From Anaerosomatales bacterium (GTDB lineage Bacteria > Actinomycetota > Coriobacteriia > Anaerosomatales > Anaerosomataceae), in the NCBI GenBank assembly GCA_030019445.1, contig JASEEU010000004.1:101401-165400 (forward strand): 64,000 bases of DNA. Direction: 5' to 3'. Shown piece by piece: positions 1-8,705 of this stretch (its first letter is position 1; every line of letters begins with the position of its first letter). The notes under the pieces are model-generated. The model saw only the letters and a list, made by a program, of their open reading frames with translations. It was not told the DNA's origin and did no database searches. The position numbers and the translations under genes were made by a program.

Positions 1-207
1 GAGAGGGCGCTGCTCGGGCCGTCGTGGCGCACGGTGCTCGGCATCGGGGTGCTCGGCGGCTTCACGACGTTCTCCACGCTCGCCTACGAGAGCGTCCGCC
101 TCATGGAGCAGGGACTGCCGACGGCCGGGCTGCTGAACGTCTTTGGCAGCGCGCTACTCGGCCTCATCGCCGTCATCGCCGGTCTCGGCCTCGGTCGCGC
201 GCTCTAA
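1..207 (+). CDS. crcB: Fluoride channel CrcB/FluC, C-terminal part (5' end outside window)
   Basis: The first 68 readable codons, open to the left edge, end at a TAA at 205-207. They contain the signature GGFTTFSTLAYES followed by a hydrophobic helix with an Asn (LLNVFGSALLGL). This matches the second half of FluC (CrcB) fluoride channels, which work as dual-topology dimers in the membrane and expel fluoride. FluC proteins are about 120 residues, so roughly half is missing here. The last 54 bases overlap the 3' end of the convergent YihY gene. Confidence 0.85.
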   Translation, partial: ERALLGPSWRTVLGIGVLGGFTTFSTLAYESVRLMEQGLPTAGLLNVFGSALLGLIAVIAGLGLGRAL

Positions 208-1083
208 GCGATCGCTGCGGGAACCGTGCGTGTACGCCCAGACGTGCGTGAACTCGGCGCCGAAGAGCGCGAGCTGCGAGGAGAAGTTGACCCACACGAG
301 GAGCACGACGACCGACCCGGCGGCGCCGTACGCCGAGCCGGGGCTCGCCTGCGTGAAGTAGAGGCCGAGCGCCAGCCTGCCCAGCGTGAACAGCAGCGAC
401 GTGATGGCCGCGCCGAGCCAGACGTCCTTCCACCCGATGGACGTGCGCGGGAGGTAGCGGTAGACGATCGCGAACAAGACCGTGATCAGCAGCACCGAGA
501 CCACGAAGTCGAGCACCCGGAGCGTACCCGACCCGAGCGTGAGCAGCGGAGCGAGGTGCGTCGCCGCTACGGTGATCGCGCTGGAGGCCGCGAGCGAGGC
601 GAGCAGGAGACCGCCCACCGCGAGCACCATCAGGAACGCCGCGAGGTTCTGTCTTCCGAGCGCCGAGAGACCCCACTTCACCTGCGTCCAGAGATCGCCG
701 TCCGGCGGCTCGTCCGGCGGGATGTCCCACATGCGATCGAACGCCGTGCGCAGCTGTCGGAAGACGCGCATGGCGCCGAAGATCGCGACGGCGATCGCGG
801 CGGCCGACGTGAGCGTGCTCAGCGTCGGGAGGTCCGCCACGGAGAGGAGCTCGCGCGCTACGCCGCGGCCGAGTTCGCCGGCGAGCACCTCGGCCTGTGA
901 GAGCACCTGCTCGGTGACGGTCGCGCGCCCCAGCACGCGCCCCGCGACGCTCACGAGCACGACGAGGAGCGGCGCCACCGAGAGCAGCGTGTAGTAGGTG
1001 AGCGCGGCGGCGATCTGCGGCGCGCCGTCGGTGCGCCACTCGTCGTACGTCCGCTTGATGAGGTCGAGGATCGTGTCCTTCAT
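154..1083 (-). CDS. YihY/BrkB family inner-membrane protein
   Basis: The protein has 309 residues. Its N-terminus (MKDTILDLIKRTYDEW, then AAALTYYTLLSVAPLL) is the classic opening of the YihY/virulence factor BrkB family. Several hydrophobic helices follow, with a cytoplasmic loop around FDRMWDIPPDEPPDGD and an acidic tail. The family was once called ribonuclease BN, but that assignment is not accepted and its role is unknown. I chose the ATG at 1081-1083 because an upstream in-frame start would add unrelated sequence and because a -10 hexamer lies 7 nt before this ATG, which predicts a leaderless transcript. The 3' end overlaps crcB in a convergent arrangement. Confidence 0.85.
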   Translation of the reverse strand: MKDTILDLIKRTYDEWRTDGAPQIAAALTYYTLLSVAPLLVVLVSVAGRVLGRATVTEQVLSQAEVLAGELGRGVARELLSVADLPTLSTLTSAAAIAVAIFGAMRVFRQLRTAFDRMWDIPPDEPPDGDLWTQVKWGLSALGRQNLAAFLMVLAVGGLLLASLAASSAITVAATHLAPLLTLGSGTLRVLDFVVSVLLITVLFAIVYRYLPRTSIGWKDVWLGAAITSLLFTLGRLALGLYFTQASPGSAYGAAGSVVVLLVWVNFSSQLALFGAEFTHVWAYTHGSRSDRLERATEAETGDDGDEAE

Positions 1084-1090
1084 GGGTAGA

Positions 1091-1099
1091 ACCCTACCA
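1091..1099 (-). promoter_or_regulatory. Extended -10 element, predicted leaderless start of yihY-like gene
   Basis: On the minus strand TGgTAGGGT is followed by 7 nt and then the ATG at 1083. No Shine-Dalgarno sequence lies in between. Initiation 7 nt downstream of the -10 would put the 5' end of the mRNA at the start codon. Confidence 0.5.
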
Positions 1100-1159
1100 T
1101 GCGCGGCATGCAGGGCCGCGCTTCGCACGTTCGTCAGCAGGCCCGCGACAGGGGGCGCG

Positions 1160-2161
1160 ATGCCGTACGCCGTCCGCCGGATATGGAACCCAGCGCTCTT
1201 CCAGGGCGGTGGTCGGAACCGTCGCTACTTCGAGGGCTGGTACTTCAAGATGCACGGACCCGATGGCGCGCGTCCTATGGCTGTCATACCCGGTCTCGCC
1301 CTGGCGGCTGACGGCACGGGCCATGCGTTCGTCCAGTTGATCGACGACGCGGGCGCCACGTCGTACTTCGAGTACGCCCTCGAGGACTTCGCGTACTCGC
1401 GCCGTCGCTTCGAGGTCACGGTGGGGCCGAACGCGTTCAGCGAGTCGGGGATGTCGCTGGACCTTGCAGGACCGGAGGGGCATGTCATGGCCGAGATCGA
1501 GTTCGGCGACTGGTCACCGTGGCCGGTCACCGCTCTGTCGCCGGGAATCATGGGCTGGTACCGCTTCGTCCCCTTCATGGAGACGTACCACGGCGTGCTG
1601 TCGATGGACCACTCGGTCCGGGGCGTGGTCTCCCGTGACGGGAGCGAGACCCGTTACGACGGTGGACGCGGCTATACCGAGAAGGACTGGGGTCGGTCGT
1701 TCCCCAGCGCGTGGTTGTGGGCGCAGTGCAACGCCTTCGAACGCGAGGGCGTCTCCGTGACCGTCTCGTTGGCGCACATCCCGTGGCTGCGAGGCTCGTT
1801 CGTCGGGTACATCGCCGGCGTGCTCCTCGACGGGGAGCTCCACCGGTTCACGACGTATGGCAGAGCCCGGCTGGGGCACCTGAGCGTCGGGGAGACCGGC
1901 GCCGAGGTGGTTCTGGCCGCGGACGGTCACGAGCTCGTCGTCAGCCTCGAGGGCGCGGCTCCGGGACAGCTGCGCGGCCCGCTGCTCGGCGCGATGAGCG
2001 AGACCGTCCGCGAGACGATCGCCGGTCGCATGCGCGTCCGACTCTCGCGGGTCGCCGGAGGCGGGACGGAGGAGTTGCTCGACGTGCGGAGCGAACGGGC
2101 GGCCTTCGAACTCATGGACCCGCACGGCACGCTATCCGCGACGCACACACCCGAGCGATAA
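1160..2161 (+). CDS. Tocopherol cyclase-like family protein
   Basis: The protein has 333 residues. RRYFEGWYFKMH near the N-terminus and GYTEKDWGRSFPSAWLWAQ in the middle are hallmarks of the tocopherol cyclase-like family (the plant VTE1 fold). In bacteria members occur in organisms that make no tocopherol, and the function there is unknown. A lipocalin-like barrel binding a hydrophobic or aromatic ligand is a fair guess. The ATG at 1160 is preceded by GGGGGCG and begins the conserved sequence. Longer in-frame starts would run back over the divergent YihY promoter. There is no signal peptide, so it is probably cytoplasmic. Confidence 0.75.
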   Translation: MPYAVRRIWNPALFQGGGRNRRYFEGWYFKMHGPDGARPMAVIPGLALAADGTGHAFVQLIDDAGATSYFEYALEDFAYSRRRFEVTVGPNAFSESGMSLDLAGPEGHVMAEIEFGDWSPWPVTALSPGIMGWYRFVPFMETYHGVLSMDHSVRGVVSRDGSETRYDGGRGYTEKDWGRSFPSAWLWAQCNAFEREGVSVTVSLAHIPWLRGSFVGYIAGVLLDGELHRFTTYGRARLGHLSVGETGAEVVLAADGHELVVSLEGAAPGQLRGPLLGAMSETVRETIAGRMRVRLSRVAGGGTEELLDVRSERAAFELMDPHGTLSATHTPER

Positions 2162-2265
2162 CCGCTCAGGGCGCATTAACGACCGTTCATCTGTCTGGGG
2201 TCAAGCCACTCTCCCTGTCTGCCGAGACAAACGGTATCAGGCGTCAACCGAACGGCGCACAGGGA

Positions 2266-2505
2266 ATGAGGGCGGACACGGTGGCGGAACTCTGCAAATA
2301 TGCGGTCGCATGCCCGGTCTTCAACAACGCGCTTCGCAGGATGCCGCATACAGCCCTGCGTTATCGCGAGCGGTACTGCCGGGCGCGCTTCTTCGAGTGC
2401 GCGCGGTTCGAGCTTGCCGAGACGATCGGCGCGGACCACGTGCCCCCGATGCTGCTGCCCAACCAGTACGCGGAGGCAGCCGACCTCACGCTCGCGCTCG
2501 ACTAG
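2266..2505 (+). CDS. Small cysteine-containing conserved protein of unknown function
   Basis: A predicted 79-residue protein with Cys in ELCKYAVACPVFNN, then RYRERYCRARFFECARFE and a VPPMLLPNQ ending. From memory this layout (CPFF near the start, KYC...CARY in the middle, P-rich LxPNQ end) resembles small Cys proteins of anaerobic bacteria that could bind metal or an Fe-S cluster. I cannot name a family. The ATG at 2266 has AGGG directly before it. A GTG at 2281 preceded by GAGGGCGG is an equally plausible start. It stands alone, convergent with the CWB2 gene that ends at 2512. Confidence 0.6.
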   Translation: MRADTVAELCKYAVACPVFNNALRRMPHTALRYRERYCRARFFECARFELAETIGADHVPPMLLPNQYAEAADLTLALD

Positions 2506-2511
2506 CGGTCG

Positions 2512-4092
2512 CTACTCGGCCTCGGGCGGGTAGGCGGTCATGAGCTCGAGCGTGCCGAGGTCGGCGAGCGGTGCTTTGCCGAGCACCGCGGACTCCACCG
2601 GATGGGGCGTGGCCCGGCCCTCCATGGCGTCGAGCGCGCCCGACGCACCGTCCGCCGCCGAGAACGACCGGATCCCTTCGTCGATGTCGTAGACATCCGT
2701 GCCGAGCGCCGCGTGCGCGGCGGACATGCTGCCGGCGCTGATAGCCCCTGTGCCGCCATAGACGTCGAGCTCGAGCACGTACGGCCCGAACGCCCCGAGC
2801 GCGATGCGGGCCCCCGCCGGAAGGCGGTCTGCGGGGGTGAGCAGCACCGACCCGCGCAGCATGCCCATCACGATCCCGCCGGCGAGCGCATCCGGGTAGC
2901 GGTCGCCGTTCGCGATCCCGAGGACGTCGAACGGCCAGTTCGCGCCGAAGGCGACGGTCGCGATGGCCGAGGTCTCGTAGCGATCGGCGCCCGCGATGCG
3001 GGCGTAGCTCACCTGCTGGTCGACGCTCGTGCCGGCGAACTCCTGGATCACCCGCTGCTCGACCGCGGCCGTGCCGCCCATGACGTAGAGGACGTCCGCA
3101 CCCTTCTTGGACATCGCGTTCCATGCCCTGGTCACGGCTGCGGGCACGTTGGACTTCTGGGTGAGCAGGATCGGATAGCCGTACGTCGTCGCGTGGGGCG
3201 CCGCGCTGAGCGCGTCGGCGAACGAGTCGCCGCGGCAGACGAACGCGACCGTGTCCTCGCCGATACGGTCCTGGTAGCGGTAGACGATCTGGGCGGCTGT
3301 ATCGTAGCGGTTCGAACCGGCGATGCGTGTGACCGTCGGTGCCGACGGAAGCTTCAGGGTCTTGAGGCGGTCCGCCACACCTTCTGACACCGCCGCCGTG
3401 CCGCCGATGATGATGACCTTTGACGGCTTGAGCCGCTCGATCTCCGCCGCCACCACGGGCGGCAGGGAGTCGCGGGCCGTGAGCAGCAGCGGAGCGCTCT
3501 CGGCATGTGCCACGAACGAGGCGCAGAGCGCATCGGCGAAGCCCTCTCCCGAGGCGAGCAGGAGCGTTCCTGTCGGCAGCCCGTCGGGGAAGGTCGAGCG
3601 CACGGCCTGCACCGCGGTGGCGTAGCGGTCAGCGCCCGCCACGCGCACTGTGCGTTCGGCCTTCAGGCGGACGAGCGGGACGAGGCTGGCGTCGGCGGTG
3701 TACGTGGCGCCGAGGGTGGGGGAGACGCCGTAGCTGCGCTGTACCGGCAGACCCCGCTGCGGGAAGGTCATGTCGCGGTAGATGCCGGAGCGGTCGACGA
3801 ACGCGAGGATCCACGGGCCCGCCGAGGGCACGGTCACCTCGTACGTGCCGTCCGGCGCGGAGGTCACCGTGTGGGCGGGCGTGCTCGTCGTCTCGGCCCA
3901 GGCGGCCTCCCACGGCCAGACCTCGACATCGATCCCGCCGAGCGGCACACCGGTCTCGTATTCGGTGACGGTCCCGGCGAAGACGGCCGCGTCCGGCGCC
4001 ACCGCGGCCGCGGTCCCGGGCACGGACGCCACCAGGACGGAAGCGATGAGCGCGCGAGCGATCAGGCGGCGCGAGCGCATGCGAACGGCCAT
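2512..4092 (-). CDS. Secreted CWB2 protein with carboxypeptidase-regulatory-like domain
   Basis: The protein has 526 residues. A signal peptide (Arg-rich start, then RALIASVLVASV, cleavage near GTAAA) is followed by a carboxypeptidase-regulatory-like beta domain (about 35-130: FAGTVTEYETG, DGTYEVTVPSAG). Three cell-wall-binding repeats (CWB2) come next, starting near residues 145 (VRVAGADRYATA), 252 (TRIAGSNRYDTA) and 363 (ARIAGADRYETS), each with an FADAL or YPDAL motif and an IIGGTAAVS-type end. CWB2 triplets hold surface proteins to anionic cell-wall polymers in Clostridium and relatives. The ATG at 4090-4092 has AGAGGGGG upstream. It is one of five such proteins in this window. Confidence 0.9.
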   Translation of the reverse strand: MAVRMRSRRLIARALIASVLVASVPGTAAAVAPDAAVFAGTVTEYETGVPLGGIDVEVWPWEAAWAETTSTPAHTVTSAPDGTYEVTVPSAGPWILAFVDRSGIYRDMTFPQRGLPVQRSYGVSPTLGATYTADASLVPLVRLKAERTVRVAGADRYATAVQAVRSTFPDGLPTGTLLLASGEGFADALCASFVAHAESAPLLLTARDSLPPVVAAEIERLKPSKVIIIGGTAAVSEGVADRLKTLKLPSAPTVTRIAGSNRYDTAAQIVYRYQDRIGEDTVAFVCRGDSFADALSAAPHATTYGYPILLTQKSNVPAAVTRAWNAMSKKGADVLYVMGGTAAVEQRVIQEFAGTSVDQQVSYARIAGADRYETSAIATVAFGANWPFDVLGIANGDRYPDALAGGIVMGMLRGSVLLTPADRLPAGARIALGAFGPYVLELDVYGGTGAISAGSMSAAHAALGTDVYDIDEGIRSFSAADGASGALDAMEGRATPHPVESAVLGKAPLADLGTLELMTAYPPEAE

Positions 4093-4181
4093 CGGGTCCC
4101 CCTCTGCGACGGTACGACGTGTCCTGTGCCAGTGTAGCCGAGGGGTGTGGCGCGGGGAATCGCGCCGCGGCGCCGGTCGCG

Positions 4182-4427
4182 CTACTCGAACGTCCCGAGC
4201 GTGCTGCCCCACCCGTGGCCGGTGATGGCCGAGTTGAGCTGGTCGCAGAGGCGCTGCCGGGTGTACGTGCCGGGCGGAAGCAGGTCGAGCAGGCCGAGCA
4301 CCTCGGCGGGCAGGTCGGCGACGTGCGCGCGCGTGATGATCTCCAGGCGCGGCGCGCGGTGCGCGGACGCGAACACCGCGTCGATCACGCGGGCGAGGGA
4401 CTCGTGGGTGTCATCGGGGAAGCGCAT
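4182..4427 (-). CDS. Small conserved protein of unknown function downstream of thrC
   Basis: An 81-residue, probably cytoplasmic protein starting MRFPDDTHESLARVIDA. Its core ADLPAEVLGLLDLLPPGTY is followed by a basic/polar helix (RQRLCDQLNSAITGHGWG). I do not recognise the family. The shape suggests a small helical domain. It lies 37 nt after thrC on the same strand. A -10-like TACCAT lies 7 nt before its ATG with no Shine-Dalgarno, so it may have its own leaderless promoter. A hairpin overlapping the thrC stop supports separate transcription. Confidence 0.6.
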   Translation of the reverse strand: MRFPDDTHESLARVIDAVFASAHRAPRLEIITRAHVADLPAEVLGLLDLLPPGTYTRQRLCDQLNSAITGHGWGSTLGTFE

Positions 4428-4434
4428 GCGGTAG

Positions 4435-4440
4435 ATGGTA
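4435..4440 (-). promoter_or_regulatory. -10 element, predicted leaderless start of the 81-residue gene
   Basis: On the minus strand TACCAT is followed by 7 nt and the ATG at 4427. There is no Shine-Dalgarno sequence and no clear -35, so the support is moderate. Confidence 0.4.
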
Positions 4441-4444
4441 GCGC

Positions 4445-4466
4445 AGCGGGCGTCGCGAAGCCCGCT
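4445..4466 (-). terminator. Hairpin at the thrC stop codon
   Basis: AGCGGGC (4445-4451) and GCCCGCT (4460-4466) form a 7-bp stem with an 8-nt loop overlapping the thrC stop codon. There is no T-run, so it is at best a weak terminator or a 3' end stabiliser. Confidence 0.4.
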
Positions 4467-6003
4467 ACCCCAGCCACGCCCGGACCGCTCGCTCGACGCC
4501 GTCGCGGCCGGCGTCCACCACGTCGGTGAATCGCTCGGCCGCGGCATCGAGCTCAGCGAGCGCGCGCGGCACGCGCGCGCCGTCGCCGGCGAGTGCCTGC
4601 ACCTCGGCCAGCAGCTGGACGCCGGACAGCCCGGCGACCTCGGCGGGAAGCGCGTCGTCGTACGCCACACCCGTGAGCGCCTTGTAGACGTCGGCGCCGA
4701 ACTTGGCCCAGTGCGCCGTGGAGACCACGAGCACCGGGTTCTGGTCGCGCAGCCGCTCGGCGACCTCCCACGCCACGGCGGTGTGCGGGTCCATGAGGTA
4801 GCCGGTCTCCTCGAACACGCGACGGATGACGGCGAGGCTCTCGTCGTTGCGAACCCAGTCGCCGATGAACGTTGCGCGCATCGCGCCGAACGTCTCGCGG
4901 TCCACGCGGAAGCGGCCTGTCTCGGCCAGCTCGGCCATCCACGCGCGCACGTGCGTCGGCCCGGCGAGGTGGAAGAGGAGCCGCTCGAGGTTGGAGCTGA
5001 TGAGGATGTCCATGCTCGGGCTGGGGGTGGTGACGAACGCGCGCCCGGAGATGTCGTAGGTGCCTGTGGCGATGAAGTCCGCGAGCACGTTGTTCTCGTT
5101 GCTGGCGCACAGCAGCCGGTCGATGGGGACGCCGATCTGCTTGGCGTAGTACGCGCCCAGGATGTTGCCGAAGTTCCCGGTGGGCACGCACACGTCGATC
5201 GGCTCGCCCGCCACGACGCCGCCGGACGCCACCATGTCGGCGTACGCGCTCACGTAGTAGACGATCTGCGGGAGCAGCCTGCCCCAGTTGATCGAGTTGG
5301 CCGAGGAGAGCCTGAGGTTCTTCTCGGCATGGAGCGCCTCGTTGAAGGCCTCGTCGTTGAAGGCCGCCTTGACCGCGTTCTGGCAGTCGTCGAAGTTGCC
5401 GCGCACGCCGAAGACGCCCACGTTGTCGCCGCGCTGCGTGACCATCTGCTTGCGCTGGATGTCCGAGACGCCCTCGGCGGGGTAGAAGACGACGATGCCG
5501 GTGTGCGCGCGGTCGGCGAAGCCCTCGAGCGCCGCCTTGCCCGTGTCGCCGGAGGTCGCCACGAGGATGAGGAAGTCGTCTGCGAGCTCGCCCGCCTGCT
5601 GCTTGCGCTCCACCGCTTCGGCGAAGAACAACGGCATGCACTGCAGCGCCATGTCCTTGAACGCGCTCGTGGGGCCGTGCCAGAGCTCGAGCACGTGCAT
5701 CCCCGCCACGACCTCCACAAGCGGCGCGATGCGCTCGTCGTCGAAGTTCTGCGCGTACGCGCGCTGCATGAGCGTGTCGATCCGCTCGGCCGGCAGGTCC
5801 ACGCCGAAGCGCGAGAACAGCGCGGCGGCCCGCCGCCAGTACGGCCAGTCGCCGAACGAGAGGACCTCGGGCAGCGTGAGCTCGGGCAGCCGCTCGGGGA
5901 CGTAGAGGCCGCCGCCGTGCGCGATGCCCTTCACGACGACGTCGGAGAACGTCGGGCGCGTGACGTCGCGGTCACGGGTGTCGAGGTAGAGCGTCTCTTT
6001 CAT
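4465..6003 (-). CDS. thrC: Threonine synthase
   Basis: The protein has 512 residues. It converts O-phosphohomoserine to threonine with PLP. The N-terminal domain has HGGGLYVPERLPEL, the PLP lysine lies in GPTSAFKDMALQ, and the phosphate-binding loop is SGDTGKAALEGF. The PTGNFGNILGAYYA segment and a full C-terminus (HTAVAWEVAERL) place it with the longer bacterial and fungal class. I chose MKETLYLDTRD at 6003, since upstream in-frame starts would add low-complexity Arg/Ala sequence. No Shine-Dalgarno precedes it. An extended -10 lies 6 nt before the ATG, so the mRNA is probably leaderless. It is divergent from the desulfidase gene. Confidence 0.95.
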   Translation of the reverse strand: MKETLYLDTRDRDVTRPTFSDVVVKGIAHGGGLYVPERLPELTLPEVLSFGDWPYWRRAAALFSRFGVDLPAERIDTLMQRAYAQNFDDERIAPLVEVVAGMHVLELWHGPTSAFKDMALQCMPLFFAEAVERKQQAGELADDFLILVATSGDTGKAALEGFADRAHTGIVVFYPAEGVSDIQRKQMVTQRGDNVGVFGVRGNFDDCQNAVKAAFNDEAFNEALHAEKNLRLSSANSINWGRLLPQIVYYVSAYADMVASGGVVAGEPIDVCVPTGNFGNILGAYYAKQIGVPIDRLLCASNENNVLADFIATGTYDISGRAFVTTPSPSMDILISSNLERLLFHLAGPTHVRAWMAELAETGRFRVDRETFGAMRATFIGDWVRNDESLAVIRRVFEETGYLMDPHTAVAWEVAERLRDQNPVLVVSTAHWAKFGADVYKALTGVAYDDALPAEVAGLSGVQLLAEVQALAGDGARVPRALAELDAAAERFTDVVDAGRDGVERAVRAWLG

Positions 6004-6009
6004 GCGAGC

Positions 6010-6018
6010 AGGATAGCA
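6010..6018 (-). promoter_or_regulatory. Extended -10 element, predicted leaderless start of thrC
   Basis: On the minus strand TGcTATCCT is followed by 6 nt and the thrC ATG. There is no Shine-Dalgarno in the gap, which puts the likely transcription start at the start codon. Confidence 0.55.
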
Positions 6019-6094
6019 GAGCACGGGCACGCACGGCGCGGCCGCACGCCGTCGTGCCGCTGTGGGACAATGACCGCGGAGAGGAGGCGGGGGC

Positions 6095-6610
6095 ATGACC
6101 GAACGCGGTCGACGCATCGTGCTCGTGGCGCACTGCCTGCTGAACGTGAACGCGCGCGTCCCCGGGCTTGCGGGCTACGCGGGCGTGCATCCGCTCATCG
6201 GCACGCTGGCCGAGAAAGGATACGGCATCGTGCAGCTCCCGTGCCCTGAAGTGCTGGCCGAGGGCCTGGACCGTGCTCCGGCGCCCGTGGAGACCTACGA
6301 CACGCCGGCCTTCCGAGACCTGTGCGACCGGCTGGCCGCCGACGTGGAGGCGCTCTGCGACGCCTACCGCGCGGCGGGCGTCGAGGTGGCGCTCGTCGTC
6401 GGCGTAGAAGGCAGCCCGAGCTGCGGCGTGTGCGTCACGAACGTGTCCGCCGCAGATGGGGAAGGCACCGTCCGAGTGCCCGGGTGCGGCGTGTTCGCGC
6501 GGGCGCTTCGCGAGCGGCTCGCGGCGTCGGGCGTGCGCTTCTCGGCCATCGACAATCGCGACGAAGACCTCGGTGTGACACGCGTGCTCCGGGAGCTCGA
6601 CGCGCGGTAG
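6095..6610 (+). CDS. TudS-related putative desulfidase (CD3072-like)
   Basis: The protein has 171 residues. Cys residues occur in AHCLLNVNAR, QLPCPEV and GSPSCGVCVTN, matching the DUF523/TudS-related group. In characterised TudS (2-thiouracil desulfidase) three Cys hold a [4Fe-4S] cluster that removes sulfur from a thio-compound. The substrate here is unknown. The ATG at 6095 has GAGGAGG upstream. The gene is monocistronic and divergent from thrC, with a possible -10 (GACAAT, 6066-6071). Confidence 0.75.
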   Translation: MTERGRRIVLVAHCLLNVNARVPGLAGYAGVHPLIGTLAEKGYGIVQLPCPEVLAEGLDRAPAPVETYDTPAFRDLCDRLAADVEALCDAYRAAGVEVALVVGVEGSPSCGVCVTNVSAADGEGTVRVPGCGVFARALRERLAASGVRFSAIDNRDEDLGVTRVLRELDAR

Positions 6611-6643
6611 GACCGCGCGCCGGGCCCGGTGCGAGCCTCGCAG

Positions 6644-8593
6644 CTACTTGAGGCGACCGCCGAGGTCGTTTCTCACCGCATCGCTCACGGCGGCGGTACC
6701 GCCGAAGACGTCGAGGCTGCCGAAGCGGTAGTCGTTTCGAGTGAAGTACGCGCTCACGGCGGCGGGGACCGTCGTCGGCGCGGTCAGCACGAGCGGGCTC
6801 CCGAAGTAGCCGCAGGCGGCGCCTCCCGCCAGCGCATCGGCGTAGGAGAGGCCGGTGGCGATCCCGATCATGTCGAGGTCGAGCCAGCCGACAGCGACGC
6901 CCGCCTCGGCGCACGCCACCGCCGTGGCGTACCGGTCGGGGCCGGACCACCGTTGCGTGGCGCTGCCGCCGTTGGCGATGACGAGCGTGTCGATCGCGGC
7001 CTTGGTGTCGGCCGACACCGCTGCCGTCCCGCCGGCGATGTAGCCTTCCCGGATAGGGGCGAACCGGATGATGTTGGCTGCGGCGCCCGGTAGCGTGTCC
7101 GGTTCGACGAGCACGATGGGCGCCTGCAGCGCGTAGGCGTGAGGCGCGACGGCGAGGGCGTCGGGGAACTCATCGCCGCGCACGAAGAACGCACGGTCGC
7201 CGAAGCCGCTCTCCGAGGCGTTGTTCATGTAGTCGACGATCCGGAACGCGACGATCCGCGCGGTCTCGTAGCGGTTGGCGCCGGAGAGCTCTTCGACGTG
7301 GTACGCGCTCTTGAGCGTGGTGCGGACGGCGCTTCCGATGACCGCCGGACCGCCGACGATCCACACCGTCGGGTCGCCCATCGCCTGGATGGTCGCGGCG
7401 ACATCGGCCGGCAAGTGGTCACCCGGAGTGAGCAGCAGCGGGCACTCCAGGGCGCCCGCGAGCCCGGAGGCGCAGAGCGCATCGGGGAAGTCCTCGCCGC
7501 TCGCGATGACGAAGTGGTCCGTGCCGTAGTAGTGCTCGTTGCGGATCGCCACCGCCGTGGAGTAGCGGTTGGCGCCGGCGACGCGGTTCACGAGCGGCGC
7601 TGCCGAGGAGAGCTTGATGTCGTCGTCCTGCTCATAGACGACACGCCTCCCGAATGCCTCGGGCGTGATCTGGATGCCGGTGCCCGTGGCGACGGGATGG
7701 TGCGTCGTGATCTCCTCGGCCCAGTACGTGTAGATGTCAGGCGTGCCGCTGCGCTCGTCCTGGAACGGGATGATGTCCCGTGACCGGGTCGGATACTGCT
7801 GGATACCTGGCAGGTTGGCCGTGTACGCCAGGGTCCCGGTGGACAGGATGCCCGAGACGATGTTCTTGTCGCCCGGCGTGGCGTTGCTCCACTCGGTCCA
7901 TGAGGCGACATCGCCGAACAGGCACGTGTCGGCGATGCTGGTGGTACCCGAGTTGACCTGCCGGACGGTGATCTCGTTGCCCGTGTCGACGTTGTAGACG
8001 TACACGCCCCATGTGCCGGCGACCTTGTCGTCGTAGTAGACGATGCGCCGCTTGTCCACGGTGACGCCGTTGGGGTGGGACACGCCGGGGACCGTGCCCG
8101 TCTCGCCGGTCGCAAGGTCGCGCCAGCGGATGTTGCGGGGCGTCACGGGGCTGTCCATCCACGCGACGAGCGTCCCGTCGATGTCAGGCCCGACGTCATC
8201 GGTCCCGTTGGCCGTGAGCGTGACCGTGGAGTCCTCTTCGATGTTGTACGCCTTGATCTCAGCGTCCCCCGCGGCGTCGTCCATGTAGACGACCCACGGC
8301 TCCGCGATGCGCGGGTTCGACTGGTTGCCGGCGCCGGACAACGAGCGGGTGGTGCCTGTCTTGAGGTCGTAGACGATCACGTCGATGCCGTTGCCGGGGA
8401 GGAGTACCGACGACCAGGAGTAGACGAGGTACCGTCCGTCCAGGTCCGGTACGGCCTCCGAGGAGAGGAGCCCGTTGCTCGTGATCGATCGCACCGTGAA
8501 CGGCAACGCGGCGAGTGCTGTGGACGGGACGAGCAGGCTTGCGATCAGCGCGCAGCAGAGCAGCGCGCACCAGCGGCGGATACGGATACGCAT
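6644..8593 (-). CDS. Secreted CWB2 protein with N-terminal beta-propeller
   Basis: The protein has 649 residues. A signal peptide (MRIRIRRWCALLCCALIASLL) precedes about 300 residues of repeated short beta blades such as DGRYLVYSW, EPWVVYMDD, DGTLVAWMD and GRRVVYEQDD, typical of TolB/PD40-like propellers. Three CWB2 repeats start near residues 333 (NRVAGANRYSTA), 432 (EELSGANRYETA) and 546 (QRWSGPDRYATA). The role is probably a surface protein anchored through CWB2, and the propeller's ligand is unknown. The ATG at 8593 has GAGGGGG 6 nt upstream. Confidence 0.88.
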   Translation of the reverse strand: MRIRIRRWCALLCCALIASLLVPSTALAALPFTVRSITSNGLLSSEAVPDLDGRYLVYSWSSVLLPGNGIDVIVYDLKTGTTRSLSGAGNQSNPRIAEPWVVYMDDAAGDAEIKAYNIEEDSTVTLTANGTDDVGPDIDGTLVAWMDSPVTPRNIRWRDLATGETGTVPGVSHPNGVTVDKRRIVYYDDKVAGTWGVYVYNVDTGNEITVRQVNSGTTSIADTCLFGDVASWTEWSNATPGDKNIVSGILSTGTLAYTANLPGIQQYPTRSRDIIPFQDERSGTPDIYTYWAEEITTHHPVATGTGIQITPEAFGRRVVYEQDDDIKLSSAAPLVNRVAGANRYSTAVAIRNEHYYGTDHFVIASGEDFPDALCASGLAGALECPLLLTPGDHLPADVAATIQAMGDPTVWIVGGPAVIGSAVRTTLKSAYHVEELSGANRYETARIVAFRIVDYMNNASESGFGDRAFFVRGDEFPDALAVAPHAYALQAPIVLVEPDTLPGAAANIIRFAPIREGYIAGGTAAVSADTKAAIDTLVIANGGSATQRWSGPDRYATAVACAEAGVAVGWLDLDMIGIATGLSYADALAGGAACGYFGSPLVLTAPTTVPAAVSAYFTRNDYRFGSLDVFGGTAAVSDAVRNDLGGRLK

Positions 8594-8705
8594 GACAGAC
8601 CCCCTCGGCTTCAGTGCCCCTCTTGAGGGTGCGTACCCGTGTTCGGCCCGCATCTGCGCTCCGTCCGCCGGGAGATGCACGGTGTGTCCCGCTCAGGTCC
8701 GGGAA

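Noticed and set aside
4435..6249. Plus-strand open frame of about 600 codons across thrC
   Set aside because: Antisense to threonine synthase, whose PLP and phosphate motifs are intact on the minus strand.
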